A DNA stretch of 64,000 bases from Bradyrhizobium betae (GTDB taxonomy: Bacteria > Pseudomonadota > Alphaproteobacteria > Rhizobiales > Xanthobacteraceae). The notes beneath the pieces are model-generated. The model did not search any database and was not told the DNA's origin. It saw only the letters and a list, made by a program, of their open reading frames with translations. Below, in pieces: positions 9,950 to 18,452 of this stretch; position 1 is the first letter of the stretch; each line of letters starts with the position of its first letter. The position numbers were made by a program, and so were the translations under genes. The stretch covers positions 5,276,501 to 5,340,500 of the forward strand of contig NZ_CP044543.1 of assembly GCF_008932115.1 (NCBI RefSeq), read 5' to 3'.

Positions 9950-10918
9950 ATGTCCGACACAATTCACACGCTCTCGACGACCGGACTGACGCCGAAGCGG
10001 CAGATCCAGAGCTGGATCGACGGGCTGACCAGCCTGTGTGGACATTTCGACGTCGATCCGCTGGAAGCATCCTCGCTCGAGGGCCGCATCGACTACACCT
10101 CCGTCTCGCGCCTGAAACTGTGCCAGATCGAGGTCAGCCAGCATCGCATCGCGCACACGCTGGCGCGGGCCAAGGCCAATGAGCACCCCTACATAAAGAT
10201 TCACTTCCAGACCTACGGCGTGTCCTATTTCGAGCAGGAAGGCCGCCACATCGAAATCAACCCGGGCGACATCATCGCCTACGATGTCTCCTGTCCGCAT
10301 CTGATCATCAGCCCCGCCTTCACCCGCCACGATGTGGTGATCGTTCCGAAGGCGCTATTGCGCGACCGCGGTTTCCCGTCGCAGCGGATGCCGGCCTGCA
10401 AGCTGTCGGCGAAGACGGGTACGGGACGCATCGCCCATGATTTCGTCCACGCGACCTTCGACGAGGCGGCCAAGCTTTCGGCGAACAGCGCGGTCGGCGT
10501 CGCCGATTCGCTGATCGATCTCTTGCTGCTGCCGCTGCGCGAAGCGGACACGGGGTTCGATCGTGTCGGGCCCGAGGCAATGTATGTGCGGGCGCAGTTC
10601 TTCATCCGCGAGCACCTGCGCGATCCGGATCTGTGCATCGACCAGATCTCCGCCGAGCTGGGCTGCTCCAAGCGCTATCTGCACATGCTGTTTTCCGAGC
10701 GCGGCACCACGGTGAGCGATTACATCTGGCAGGCACGTCTGCAGAATTGCCGCCAGGAGCTCGAAGCTCACGGCGGCAAGACCATCACCGACGTCGCGTT
10801 CTCCTGGGGTTTCTCCAGCTCATCGCATTTCAGCCGTGTGTTCCGGAAATATTTCGGCGTGGTGCCGTCCTCGATCCACAAGGCGCAGCAGGGCGCGGCC
10901 GTCGCGAACGAGCATTAG
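9950..10918 (+). CDS. AraC-family transcriptional regulator
   Basis: A 322-aa regulator. The N-terminal ~200 residues form an AraC-binding-like cupin sensor domain (ARAKANEHPYIKIHF...PGDIIAYD). The C-terminal ~100 residues are a two-HTH AraC DNA-binding domain ending SWGFSSSSHFSRVFRKYFG. The ATG start (MSDTIHTL) is preferred over a TTG 33 bp upstream. It is divergent from xoxF, so control of xoxF is the simplest guess, but the inducer is unknown. Confidence 0.88.
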   Translation: MSDTIHTLSTTGLTPKRQIQSWIDGLTSLCGHFDVDPLEASSLEGRIDYTSVSRLKLCQIEVSQHRIAHTLARAKANEHPYIKIHFQTYGVSYFEQEGRHIEINPGDIIAYDVSCPHLIISPAFTRHDVVIVPKALLRDRGFPSQRMPACKLSAKTGTGRIAHDFVHATFDEAAKLSANSAVGVADSLIDLLLLPLREADTGFDRVGPEAMYVRAQFFIREHLRDPDLCIDQISAELGCSKRYLHMLFSERGTTVSDYIWQARLQNCRQELEAHGGKTITDVAFSWGFSSSSHFSRVFRKYFGVVPSSIHKAQQGAAVANEH

Positions 10919-10962
10919 ACTCGGCGGCGTTTGGGCCGTCGCCGGTCGTTCGGCGATATCTC

Positions 10963-11388
10963 TCAGGCGGACATCGCGACGTAGGGGATGCTGGCCAGGA
11001 GCACGGCGAGAAGAACTGCGTTGCACAGCATGCCGTTCCAATGCAGTCGGCGGAGCCGGCGCGGGGCGTCAGTGTCGCCGGCGTCCGTCGCGCTGAGTTG
11101 GTGGTCCATGCGTTGCATGAACCAAGGGCGACCGTAGATTGCCAGGACTGTGAGCAGGCCGACGCCCGTCGCGGCGGCCAGGCGCCCGTCGAGGAGAAAC
11201 GCCAACGTCCCGATCACGCCGGCAACGCGCATCACCATGAAATGGGCGTTGAACATTCCGCGCAGCAGCTGGGCGACGGGCTGGATGTCAAGCTTCACCA
11301 GAAGAAAGGCGGGTGAGGCCAGCGTGAAGTAGCCCATCGGAAAGAGCAGGATGATCATGACGGCTACGGCGATACCATCCGGTGTCAT
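10963..11388 (-). CDS. Small inner-membrane protein, four helices
   Basis: A 141-aa protein with four hydrophobic segments (about res 5-25, 45-65, 70-90 and 115-138), convergent with the AraC-type gene. No family was recognised with certainty. The start at MTPDGIAV is chosen so that translation begins next to the first membrane helix; a GTG 78 bp upstream is possible. Function unknown. Confidence 0.6.
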   Translation of the reverse strand: MTPDGIAVAVMIILLFPMGYFTLASPAFLLVKLDIQPVAQLLRGMFNAHFMVMRVAGVIGTLAFLLDGRLAAATGVGLLTVLAIYGRPWFMQRMDHQLSATDAGDTDAPRRLRRLHWNGMLCNAVLLAVLLASIPYVAMSA

Positions 11389-11527
11389 GCGATCGGCCTT
11401 TTTTCTCCGCGCCGGCGAAGTGTTCCAGCATTGCGCAATCATAGCCTGTAATTGCGTTTCCGACACGGCTTTGGTCGGATGTTGTGCGGCGCAGCGGAAG
11501 ATTACCCGCCGCGTCGTGCCCGAAAGT

Positions 11528-12517
11528 TCAGGCCGGCTCGAGGCCGAGCGACTTCGCGCTCTCGATCCAGATCGGCAGCTCGCGCTGATACAGTGCGTTG
11601 GTCTCCTTGAAGCCGACCGCCGGCTCGAGCACGAAGGTTGCCAGAACCTCCTTCACTTTCGGATCGCTGTTTGCGGCGACGCAGAGCTCGGCCAGGCGGT
11701 CGACGACCGTTTGCGGCGTCGCCTTCGGGACCGCCCAGCCGGAGAAGCCGCTCACGGAGAAGAATTTCGACGTCGCACCCTGCTCGGGGAGGGTCTTGAT
11801 GGCGGGGATCGCATCGACCTTCTTCGAATGCACCCCGAACACGGTGCCGCGGTCGCTCTGCAGGACCGATTGCGCCGCAGTGTAGCTGCCCATCGCGGCG
11901 TCGAGCGTGCCTTCCAGCATGCCCGTCCACATCGGAGCTTCGCCGCGGTAGTGGACCGGCTCGATGTTGAGGCCGTATTGCTTGTTGAGCTCGTTGATCG
12001 TCATGTGCGGAGCGGAGCCCGCGCTGTAGGTGCCGAAATTCACCTTGCCGCTCTTGCGGGCGAAGGCGACGAAATCCTCCAGCGTCTTGACGCCGGTCTT
12101 GGGGTTCGCGATCAGCAGGAGGCCTGCGCCCGGAATGACGCTGACCAGCGTCAGATTCTTATCCATGTCGTAGCCGGGATTCTTCATGACCACGCGGTTC
12201 ATGATGTAGGTGGTCGAGATCGAGCACAGCATGGTGTGGCCGTCGGGCTCGGCGCGGGCGACCTCCGCCGTGCCGATCGCACCGGAGGCCCCGGGCTTGT
12301 TCTCGACGACGACGGTCTTGCCGATCTGCTTGGAGATGAATTCGCCATAGGCGCGCGCGAGCAGATCAGTCTGTCCGCCGGCGGGATAGCTGCAAATCAT
12401 GCGAATCTGCCGCGACGGCCAGCTGCCTTGCGCCGAGGCGCCGCGCGCAACGAATGGCATCGCGAGTGCAGTGGTACCGGCGGCGATGAAGTGGCGACGG
12501 TTGAAGTTTACGGACAT
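11528..12517 (-). CDS. Tripartite tricarboxylate transporter (Bug-family) substrate-binding protein
   Basis: A 329-aa periplasmic binding protein of the Bug/TctC family. It has an RRHF Tat-like N-terminus and signal to ~res 29. It also has the typical SYPAGGQTDLLARAYGE opening and PGASGAIGTAEVARAEPDGHT motif. TctA and TctB membrane partners are absent nearby, as is common for the many orphan Bug proteins of this bacterial group. The ligand is unknown, probably a carboxylate. It looks unrelated to the flanking methanol genes. Confidence 0.9.
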   Translation of the reverse strand: MSVNFNRRHFIAAGTTALAMPFVARGASAQGSWPSRQIRMICSYPAGGQTDLLARAYGEFISKQIGKTVVVENKPGASGAIGTAEVARAEPDGHTMLCSISTTYIMNRVVMKNPGYDMDKNLTLVSVIPGAGLLLIANPKTGVKTLEDFVAFARKSGKVNFGTYSAGSAPHMTINELNKQYGLNIEPVHYRGEAPMWTGMLEGTLDAAMGSYTAAQSVLQSDRGTVFGVHSKKVDAIPAIKTLPEQGATSKFFSVSGFSGWAVPKATPQTVVDRLAELCVAANSDPKVKEVLATFVLEPAVGFKETNALYQRELPIWIESAKSLGLEPA

Positions 12518-12836
12518 GATTCCCTCCTGATTTTGGCCGAACCTACTGCATCAGGCTGGCGCCGCCATGGGTGGGAGGCGAGACACATTGGCGCATTCGA
12601 ATGGACGCACCCGTGCCCAATCGTGCGTCATCCGGACGATTGCACCTTTCGCATCACACGCAGCCGCCGCTCCGTACTCCGTCATTGCGAGCGCAGCGAA
12701 GCAATCCAGAATCTTTCCGGGGAGGGGCTCTGGATTGCTTCGCTGCGCTCGTAATAACGGCGTTGATGCAGTTGCGCGAAGACTTGGGTCTCGTACCCCG
12801 GCCTGAGCGCAGCCAGCGCGTCCGGGACGTGAGGCA
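12518..12836. other. Intergenic region containing a REP-like element
   Basis: 319 bp with no gene-like frame. It contains the palindromic repeat listed at 12680-12760 and the upstream region of the Bug-family gene. Confidence 0.4.
12680..12760. repeat. Dispersed palindromic repeat, family B, copy 1
   Basis: An ~80-bp long hairpin with arms CATTGCGAGCGCAGCGAAGC and its near-complement around a centre containing ATCTTTCCGGGGAGG. A closely related copy is at 51403-51482. It is non-coding and REP/BIME-like. Confidence 0.8.
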
Positions 12837-13766
12837 TCACCGCTGAATGATCTTCATCCAGACGTCGCCGAGGATCGCCGGCTCGCGCGGCGGCAGATAG
12901 GTGAGGCCGGCCTGCTTGCCGAATTCGGCGATCTTGCCCTCGGCGGCAAGCGCTGTCAGGGCCTTGTTGACAGCCTCGATCAGTGCGCCGTCGCCAGTGA
13001 GCCCGACATAACCGCGATTGGCGCCGATCGGGTAGTAGTAGCCGGAAGGCGTGATCGTCGTGTCCGGATGCGCGGCGCGATGGGCGTCGAAGCGGCCAAG
13101 GTCGATCAGCGTCGCGTCATGATCACCGCGGGCCAGCGCGCCGAGCAGGTCGTCGCGGCCGGGAACCAGATGCGTGATGCTATCGATCAGGCGTCCCTTG
13201 TCGAACGTCATCAGGATGGCGTCGCCCAGCGATCCGCTCTCGATCACGAGGCGAAGGCCGGCGAGATCGCCGATGCCGCCGATCTTGCGCCCCTGCGCCT
13301 TGGGCCCGAGCACGACCGTCATCGGCGAATAGACGTAGGGCTGGCTCGGCGCGAGCACGCCGAGCGCGACGCGGCGCCGCCGGTCGTCGCGCGTGGCGCC
13401 GGCGAAATCCGGCAAACGCGCCGTCTTCATGCCGGGCTTGACCAGGGAATCCGTCGTCAACGCGTAGCCGCCGACCAGCGAGCAGCGCCCGTCGGACAGC
13501 AGCGCATTGGCTTCGAGCTGCGGGCTCGAATCCTCGTCCAGTCTGCTCTCGAACCACTGGATCTTCAGCGGTCGCCCCATCCGCTCCGCGATCGCCTGCG
13601 CCAGCAACACGTCGAAGCCGGAGTCCGGCTTGCCTTTCTGGTGCATGGAGAGCGGTGGCCGATCCTCGTCGAGGCAGATCTTCAGCGGATCGTCGGCCGC
13701 GTGGCCGGCCGTCGCCGCCGCCGCGAGGATCGCGGCCATGCCCCATGCGGCGAGCCAGTGCTTCAT
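12837..13766 (-). CDS. Periplasmic solute-binding protein linked to quinoprotein dehydrogenase (MxaJ/XoxJ-like)
   Basis: A 309-aa type II periplasmic binding protein with signal peptide (res 1-23, ending GHA). It has a family 3-like fold (LKICLDEDRPPLSMHQKGK...GFDVLLAQAIAERMGR). Its ATG overlaps the stop of the cytochrome c gene by four bases (ATGA), so the two are co-translated. The dehydrogenase, cytochrome, binding-protein order parallels mxaF-G-J and xoxF-G-J sets, where J helps form the active dehydrogenase rather than serving transport. Role inferred from context. Confidence 0.82.
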   Translation of the reverse strand: MKHWLAAWGMAAILAAAATAGHAADDPLKICLDEDRPPLSMHQKGKPDSGFDVLLAQAIAERMGRPLKIQWFESRLDEDSSPQLEANALLSDGRCSLVGGYALTTDSLVKPGMKTARLPDFAGATRDDRRRRVALGVLAPSQPYVYSPMTVVLGPKAQGRKIGGIGDLAGLRLVIESGSLGDAILMTFDKGRLIDSITHLVPGRDDLLGALARGDHDATLIDLGRFDAHRAAHPDTTITPSGYYYPIGANRGYVGLTGDGALIEAVNKALTALAAEGKIAEFGKQAGLTYLPPREPAILGDVWMKIIQR

Positions 13767-14119
13767 GGCTTCCTCCGACTCGAGATGAACGCCCAGAGAT
13801 TCCCGATCTCGTCGTCGCTGAGAATGTCGGCCCAGGGCGGCATCTTGTTGTTCTTGCCGTTCTTCACCGTGGTGACGAAGCGCGTCCTGTCGTCGGGGAA
13901 GGTGCGCAGGTCCGGCGTGATGGTGCCGGGGTTCAGCATGTTGGGGCCGTGGCAGTGCGAGCATTTTTCGGCATAGGTCGACTTGCCGTGGTCGATCTGC
14001 GCCTGCACCGGATTGCCGGTTGAATCGTCCGCGGCGCGAACGGTCGCCGCAAGCGCGACCGTCAGCACCGCGACGGTGGCGATGACCGCCACCGTCTTGA
14101 GAGAGACCTCTTTCAGCAT
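13763..14119 (-). CDS. Periplasmic cytochrome c
   Basis: A 118-aa monohaem cytochrome c with an N-terminal export segment (to ~res 30), haem motif CSHCH (C53-H57) and probable axial M93 (NKMPPW). It lies 10 bp downstream of the frameshifted PQQ dehydrogenase gene and overlaps the binding-protein gene. It is probably the dedicated electron acceptor of that dehydrogenase. Confidence 0.9.
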   Translation of the reverse strand: MLKEVSLKTVAVIATVAVLTVALAATVRAADDSTGNPVQAQIDHGKSTYAEKCSHCHGPNMLNPGTITPDLRTFPDDRTRFVTTVKNGKNNKMPPWADILSDDEIGNLWAFISSRRKP

Positions 14120-14129
14120 CGTGCCGTGG

Positions 14130-15793
14130 CTATTGCTTCACCGCAAACACCCACAGCGAGCCGCCGGGGGGCACGTTGGCAAGCCGCTCGTCGCCGGAGA
14201 ACAGCGAGTACACGCCGCCATAACCGCTGGTGACCGCGACATACTGCACGCCGTCCTGCTGCCACGTTACCGGTTGCCCCTCGATGCCGGAGCCGGTCTG
14301 GAACTGCCAGAGCTTCTTGCCGGTGTCGGCATCGAAGGCCTCGAACTCGCCGGTCAGCGCGCCCGAGAACACGACGCCGCCCGCGGTCGACAGCACGCCG
14401 GAGAAGCGCGGGATGTCGCTCGGCGCTTCCCATTTCGACTTGCCGGTCATGGGATCGATCGCCTTGAGATGACCGCGCGGGCCGTCACCCCACTCCCAGA
14501 GATCGGTGAGGTCCATGCCGAGATACCATTCACCCTGCTTGAAGGTGACGGGCTCGGTCTTGTACCGGCCGCCGAAGGAGAGTGTGTTGGCATAGGCAAG
14601 GCCAGTCTGCGGATTGAACGACATCGGCTCCCAGTTCTTGCCGCCGAGGATCGACGGATAGACCGTGACCTTCTTGCCCTCGCGCGCATCCTTCGAAACA
14701 TCGGTCTCGATCGGCCGCCCGGTCTTCATGTCGATGCCGGTCGCCCAGTTCACCTTCACGTAGGGATTGGCCGCGAGCAGCTTTCCGTTGGTGCGGTCGA
14801 GCACGTAGAAGAAGCCGTTGCGGTTGGCGTCCATCAGCACCTTGGTCGGCTTGCCCTCGACATTCATGTCGGCGAGAACCATCTCGGCCACGCTGTCATA
14901 GTCGAACGGATTGTTCGGCGAGAACTGGTAGTGCCACTTGATCTTGCCGGTCTTGGGATCCATCGCCAGCACGGAGCAGGTGTAGAGATTGTCGCCGGGG
15001 CGCACCGCCGAATTGAACGGGCCGGGATTGCCGATGCCCCAATAGACCGTATTCAGCTCGGGATCGTAGGACCCTGTGATCCAGGTCGAGCCGCCGCCGA
15101 GCTTCCAGGTGTCGCCTTTCCAGGTGTCGCCGCCGGGCTCGTCGGGCGAGGGGATCGAATGGGTGCGCCACAGATGCTTGCCTGTTGCCGGATCCCAGCC
15201 GTCGATGAAGCCGCGGGTGCCGAACTCGGCGCCGGAGATGCCGGTGATGACGACGCCGTCCGCGACCAGCGGGGCCACCGTCATCGAATAGCCTTCCTTG
15301 ATGTCGGCGGCCTTCTGCCGCCACAGCTCCTTGCCGTTCTTGGCATCGAGCGCGATCACGTTGGCATCCAGCGTGGTGCGGAACACCTTGCCGTCGTAGA
15401 GCGCGGCGCCGCGATTGATGATGCCGCAGCAGACGATGCGGGGGTCTCGGCGGGATATTCGATCTTGGATTTCCAGATCTGCTTGCCGGTCTTGGCGTCC
15501 ACCGCCATGGTGGCGTTGTGCGACGTCACATAGATCACGCCTTGGTACACCAGCGGCTGCGATTCCTCGCTGCGATCGTCATTGAAGCTGTAGTTCCAGA
15601 CCGGGACGAGGTTCTTGACGGTGTCCTTGTTGACCTGGTTCAGGGTCGAGAAGCGCTGGAGATTGTAGCCCATCCCGTAGTTGAGAACGTTCGATGTATC
15701 GGTCGCACCCTTGACCAGCTGCTCGGTGGTCTGGGCATTTGCATACGCTGATGCAAGCATGACGAGGCTCGCGGCCGTCGCAAAGCGTTTCAT
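14130..15793 (-). pseudogene. PQQ-dependent alcohol dehydrogenase interrupted by a frameshift
   Basis: Two overlapping minus-strand frames together give one ~555-residue quinoprotein alcohol dehydrogenase. The first runs from the ATG at 15793 (signal MKRFATAASLVMLASAYANA) to the C run at 15440-15444. After a one-base shift the second frame continues with RIVCCGIINRG, the adjacent-Cys motif, through the catalytic DYD (14895-14903) to PPGGSLWVFAVKQ. A sixth C in the run would restore one frame. D-x-D again predicts lanthanide use. Everything else looks intact, so this is a recent mutation, phase-variable tract or sequencing error. Confidence 0.88.
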
Positions 15794-16127
15794 CCGTTCC
15801 TCCCAATATGCGCGCCTTTTGACGCTGCGGGTGCAACACTCCGCCCGAATGCAAAACCCGTCAATACGAAAGTCGAACGCGCGCTGCCGATATGTTGGAC
15901 GCCAGATGCCAGGGTGCACGCGGTAATCTTCGAAGGAATTTGCTCGTCTTGCGCGAATGCGCTGCATCAATTTCCATCGTGCGACGATTGATGCGATGCG
16001 AGAGTCGCCCGCGACCGGGTTCGGTGTCTTCCGGCGCCTCGCAATTCCGGCTTGAACCGGCACCTGCTTGCGGACTTATGTTGAGCAGGTCCCGTTCGAA
16101 TCGGGGCCCATGGTCAGGGAGGTCAAA
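15794..16127. promoter_or_regulatory. Divergent intergenic region between PQQ-ADH and lanmodulin-like gene
   Basis: 334 bp without a gene. It must carry the promoters of the minus-strand dehydrogenase module and the plus-strand EF-hand gene. TGCAACAC at 15832-15839 resembles an octamer seen upstream of xoxF and fghA. GGGAGG at 16117-16122 is the ribosome site of the EF-hand gene. Confidence 0.35.
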
Positions 16128-16520
16128 ATGATATCGCGTCGCTCAGTTGCGCTTGCGCTCACGATCGCAGTGCTGTCCGGTCCGGCCTGGTCGGCCTCCG
16201 GCGCTGCGGTGAAGATGTTCGATACCGACAATGACGGCACGCTCGATCTTGCCGAGGTCAAGAAGGCAGCGGCCGCGTTGTTCGCCAGGCTCGATCCCGA
16301 TCACGATGGAACGCTGGACGCACGCGAGTTGCGCGGACGGTTAACGGCGAAAGAACTCGCCGCCGCGGATCCCGATCGCGACGGCACACTCACGCTCGAC
16401 GAATATCTGTCCGTCGTGGAGCAGCGCTTCAACGCGGCGAATCTCGACAAGGACGGAGCGCTGGATGCGAAGGAGCTGAACTCGCGCGCCGGCCGCGCGC
16501 TTCTGCGATTGTTGCGCTGA
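16128..16520 (+). CDS. lanM: Lanmodulin-like periplasmic lanthanide-binding EF-hand protein
   Basis: A 130-aa protein with signal peptide (res 1-25) and four EF-hand loops. They are at res 32-43 (DTDNDGTLDLAE), 56-67 (DPDHDGTLDARE), 81-92 (DPDRDGTLTLDE) and 105-116 (NLDKDGALDAKE). The loops are separated by only 12-13 residues, and EF2 and EF3 have Pro at loop position 2. EF4 starts with Asn, and the C-terminus ends AGRALLRLLR. All of these are lanmodulin traits, not calmodulin traits. EF1 (Thr) and EF4 (Leu) lack the Pro, and EF3 has Thr at position 9. It lies beside lanthanide-type dehydrogenases and pqqA. Confidence 0.88.
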   Translation: MISRRSVALALTIAVLSGPAWSASGAAVKMFDTDNDGTLDLAEVKKAAAALFARLDPDHDGTLDARELRGRLTAKELAAADPDRDGTLTLDEYLSVVEQRFNAANLDKDGALDAKELNSRAGRALLRLLR

Positions 16521-16691
16521 GAGCAACCGCGCTTGACTGGGAGCGAAGGCGGTTTGCCCGAGAGGGAAATTCGCAAGCGCATTGCGACAGTTCGCAGTAT
16601 CAGCGGTTCGATTCCAACTTGCGCTGCACTTGAGGCAGCCCTAGGTTTCGCCCGGCGCGATTGTCGCGCCCAATATCCTTGGGAGACCCGA

Positions 16692-16772
16692 ATGGCCTGG
16701 AAAGCTCCGAAGATCGTGGAAGTGCCGGTCGGCATGGAAATCAACATGTACGCCTGCGCTGCGCGCAAGTAA
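16692..16772 (+). CDS. pqqA: PQQ precursor peptide PqqA (stand-alone copy)
   Basis: A 26-residue peptide with the PqqA core VGMEINMYACAARK. Glu16 and Tyr20, spaced E-x3-Y, are the residues that PqqE/PqqD join and that become PQQ. The N-terminus MAWKAPKI also fits. No pqqB, C, D or E follows in the window, so the modifying enzymes must be encoded elsewhere. It sits 171 bp after the lanmodulin-like gene and 58 bp before the outer-membrane-like gene. Confidence 0.92.
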   Translation: MAWKAPKIVEVPVGMEINMYACAARK

Positions 16773-16830
16773 GACTGACGAACCTGCCGCGGCTTCGGTG
16801 GCGAACGCCATTGAAGCCGTGGTAGTGTTC

Positions 16831-17703
16831 ATGATGCGCGTTGGAGCCCACACAATCTGGACGGCGGTTGCATGCACGCTCGCGCTTGCACCGGCATGTG
16901 TCCGCGCCGAAGAGGGCTTCGATACCGAACACATCTTCGGCTTCATGATCGGCACCGATGTCGGAAATCCCGGCGAGCGCGAATTCCAGACTGAGACGAC
17001 GGGGCGATTCGGCAAGGGGAGCGGCACCTATCGCGCGCTCGCGCAGGAGGTCGAAATCGAGGTCGTCCCGCTGCCGAACTTCCGCATCGAGCTTGGCGGC
17101 ACGGCCACGCTGCACGACATCACCGGCGTCCCCGATATCGGCGATCGCCGCCAGTTCAACTTCCAGGGCGCCTCGCTCGATTTGCGCTATCGCCTGCTCG
17201 ACCGCGAGCGCGCGCCGTTCGGTTTGACCGTCGCCGCCGACCTTCATGGCGATCGCATCGATGAAACCTCCGGTGCAAAAGGGCGGATGTACGGCACCGA
17301 TTTCACCCTCGCCTTCGACCGCGAGTTGATCCCGAATTTCGCCATCGGCGCGCTCAACCTGATCTATCAGCCGGAATGGGCGCGCTTCGAGGTGGCGGGT
17401 GTGTCCGAGAAGAGCTCGACCATCGGCGCCGCCTTCGCCGGCCTGGTGCGCGTCCGCCCCAATCTGCTGCTCGGCGGCGAGATGCGCTATTTCCGGCAAT
17501 ACGAGGGCATCGGTCTCGGCGAGTTCGCGGGGCAGGCGCTGTTCGTGGGGCCGACCGCTTACGTCCAGCTCTCCGATCGATCGCGGCTCACCATGAGCTG
17601 GAGCATGCAGGCCTGGGGCCGCCCGGCCGGATCGGCCGGCAATCTCGACCTCGTCAATTTCGAGCGGCACCAGGCGCGGCTGATATTCGGGGTGAATTTC
17701 TAG
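16831..17703 (+). CDS. Putative outer-membrane beta-barrel protein
   Basis: A 290-aa protein of no recognised family. The signal peptide is res 1-26 (ending VRA). The body has alternating polar/hydrophobic strands (FRIELGGTATLHD, GASLDLRYRLL, LRLTMSW-type) and ends in Phe (LIFGVNF), the usual C-terminal signature for BamA-assembled barrels. There are no cysteines in the mature part. It lies next to lanM and pqqA. A role in passage of metal, cofactor or substrate is possible but unproven. A GTG start 33 bp upstream cannot be excluded. Confidence 0.65.
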   Translation: MMRVGAHTIWTAVACTLALAPACVRAEEGFDTEHIFGFMIGTDVGNPGEREFQTETTGRFGKGSGTYRALAQEVEIEVVPLPNFRIELGGTATLHDITGVPDIGDRRQFNFQGASLDLRYRLLDRERAPFGLTVAADLHGDRIDETSGAKGRMYGTDFTLAFDRELIPNFAIGALNLIYQPEWARFEVAGVSEKSSTIGAAFAGLVRVRPNLLLGGEMRYFRQYEGIGLGEFAGQALFVGPTAYVQLSDRSRLTMSWSMQAWGRPAGSAGNLDLVNFERHQARLIFGVNF

Positions 17704-17713
17704 CGCATAAGAT

Positions 17714-17744
17714 CGTCATGGCCGGAACAAGCCCGGCCATGACG
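17714..17744. repeat. Dispersed palindrome, family C, single copy
   Basis: A 12-bp perfect inverted repeat (CGTCATGGCCGG at 17714-17725 and its complement at 17733-17744), just after the barrel-protein stop and followed by a T run at 17756. It may serve as that gene's terminator. The same core occurs twice at 24911-24995. Confidence 0.7.
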
Positions 17745-17829
17745 AGGCTGCGGCGTTTTTGAAACTTCCCACTCCTCCGGACGTATCTCTTTGTGCTAAT
17801 CTCCATCGCCCCCGCGAGAGGATCCCGGC

Positions 17830-18039
17830 ATGAACCCGATCGACCTGGTGGTGACTGTGTGTGCAGTGCTCTCGCCTGCGACCTGCGAGGAGCAGCATCT
17901 GGTGTTCAACTTTGCGGGGTCGCCGACGCAATGCGCCATGGCCGCGCCGCCCTATATCGCGCAATGGGTCGGCGACCATCCGAAGTGGCAGGCGGTGCGC
18001 TGGCGCTGCGAATATCCGCACCCGAACGATAAGGCGTGA
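17830..18039 (+). CDS. Small conserved hypothetical protein
   Basis: A 69-aa protein (MNPIDLVVTVCAVL...) with three further cysteines in the patterns TCEEQH, QCAMAAPP and RCEYPH. GAGAGGA precedes the ATG. The Cys pattern suggests a small disulfide-bonded or metal-binding protein. No function can be assigned; it resembles short rhizobial proteins I cannot name. Confidence 0.6.
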   Translation: MNPIDLVVTVCAVLSPATCEEQHLVFNFAGSPTQCAMAAPPYIAQWVGDHPKWQAVRWRCEYPHPNDKA

Positions 18040-18049
18040 GGCGCCTTCC

Positions 18050-18403
18050 TTACTTCGTGCAGTCCTTCAGATCCTTGTCGGCGATCGAGAACACCGCGTC
18101 CGCCTTGATCTCGATGTCACGGACGACGCACTGCCGTGAATTGGGATAGCTGACCCTGGCGTCATAGCGGCCGGGCTCGACGCCGGTGATGCGCAGCCGC
18201 TCGTCGTGGTCGACCTCCTTGTCCTTGTCGTTCAGGCACTGGTTCGGACCCCAGTCGGTCCTGCCGGCGGGCGAGAGCTGGAAGCCGGAGATCGTCTCCG
18301 TCGTCAGGTTCCAGAGCCGGATGCCTTTGCCCTTGGCCTGCGCGAGCGCCGCGCCCGGCATCGCAACCAACAGGATGCCGACCGCAATCAGCGTACGCCG
18401 CAT
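18050..18403 (-). CDS. Small periplasmic hypothetical protein
   Basis: A 117-aa protein with signal peptide (res 1-22, ALAQA). The mature domain contains an acidic loop (NDKDKEVDHDER) and three cysteines (QCLND, QCVVRD, DCTK). GGGAGG lies upstream of the ATG. It is downstream of, and co-directional with, the ABC transporter genes at 18.4-20.9 kb. No named family was recognised. Confidence 0.6.
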   Translation of the reverse strand: MRRTLIAVGILLVAMPGAALAQAKGKGIRLWNLTTETISGFQLSPAGRTDWGPNQCLNDKDKEVDHDERLRITGVEPGRYDARVSYPNSRQCVVRDIEIKADAVFSIADKDLKDCTK

Positions 18404-18452
18404 GGTGAAACCTCCCTCGACAATTTCCTTTGGCTCAGTTGACCACGAGATT

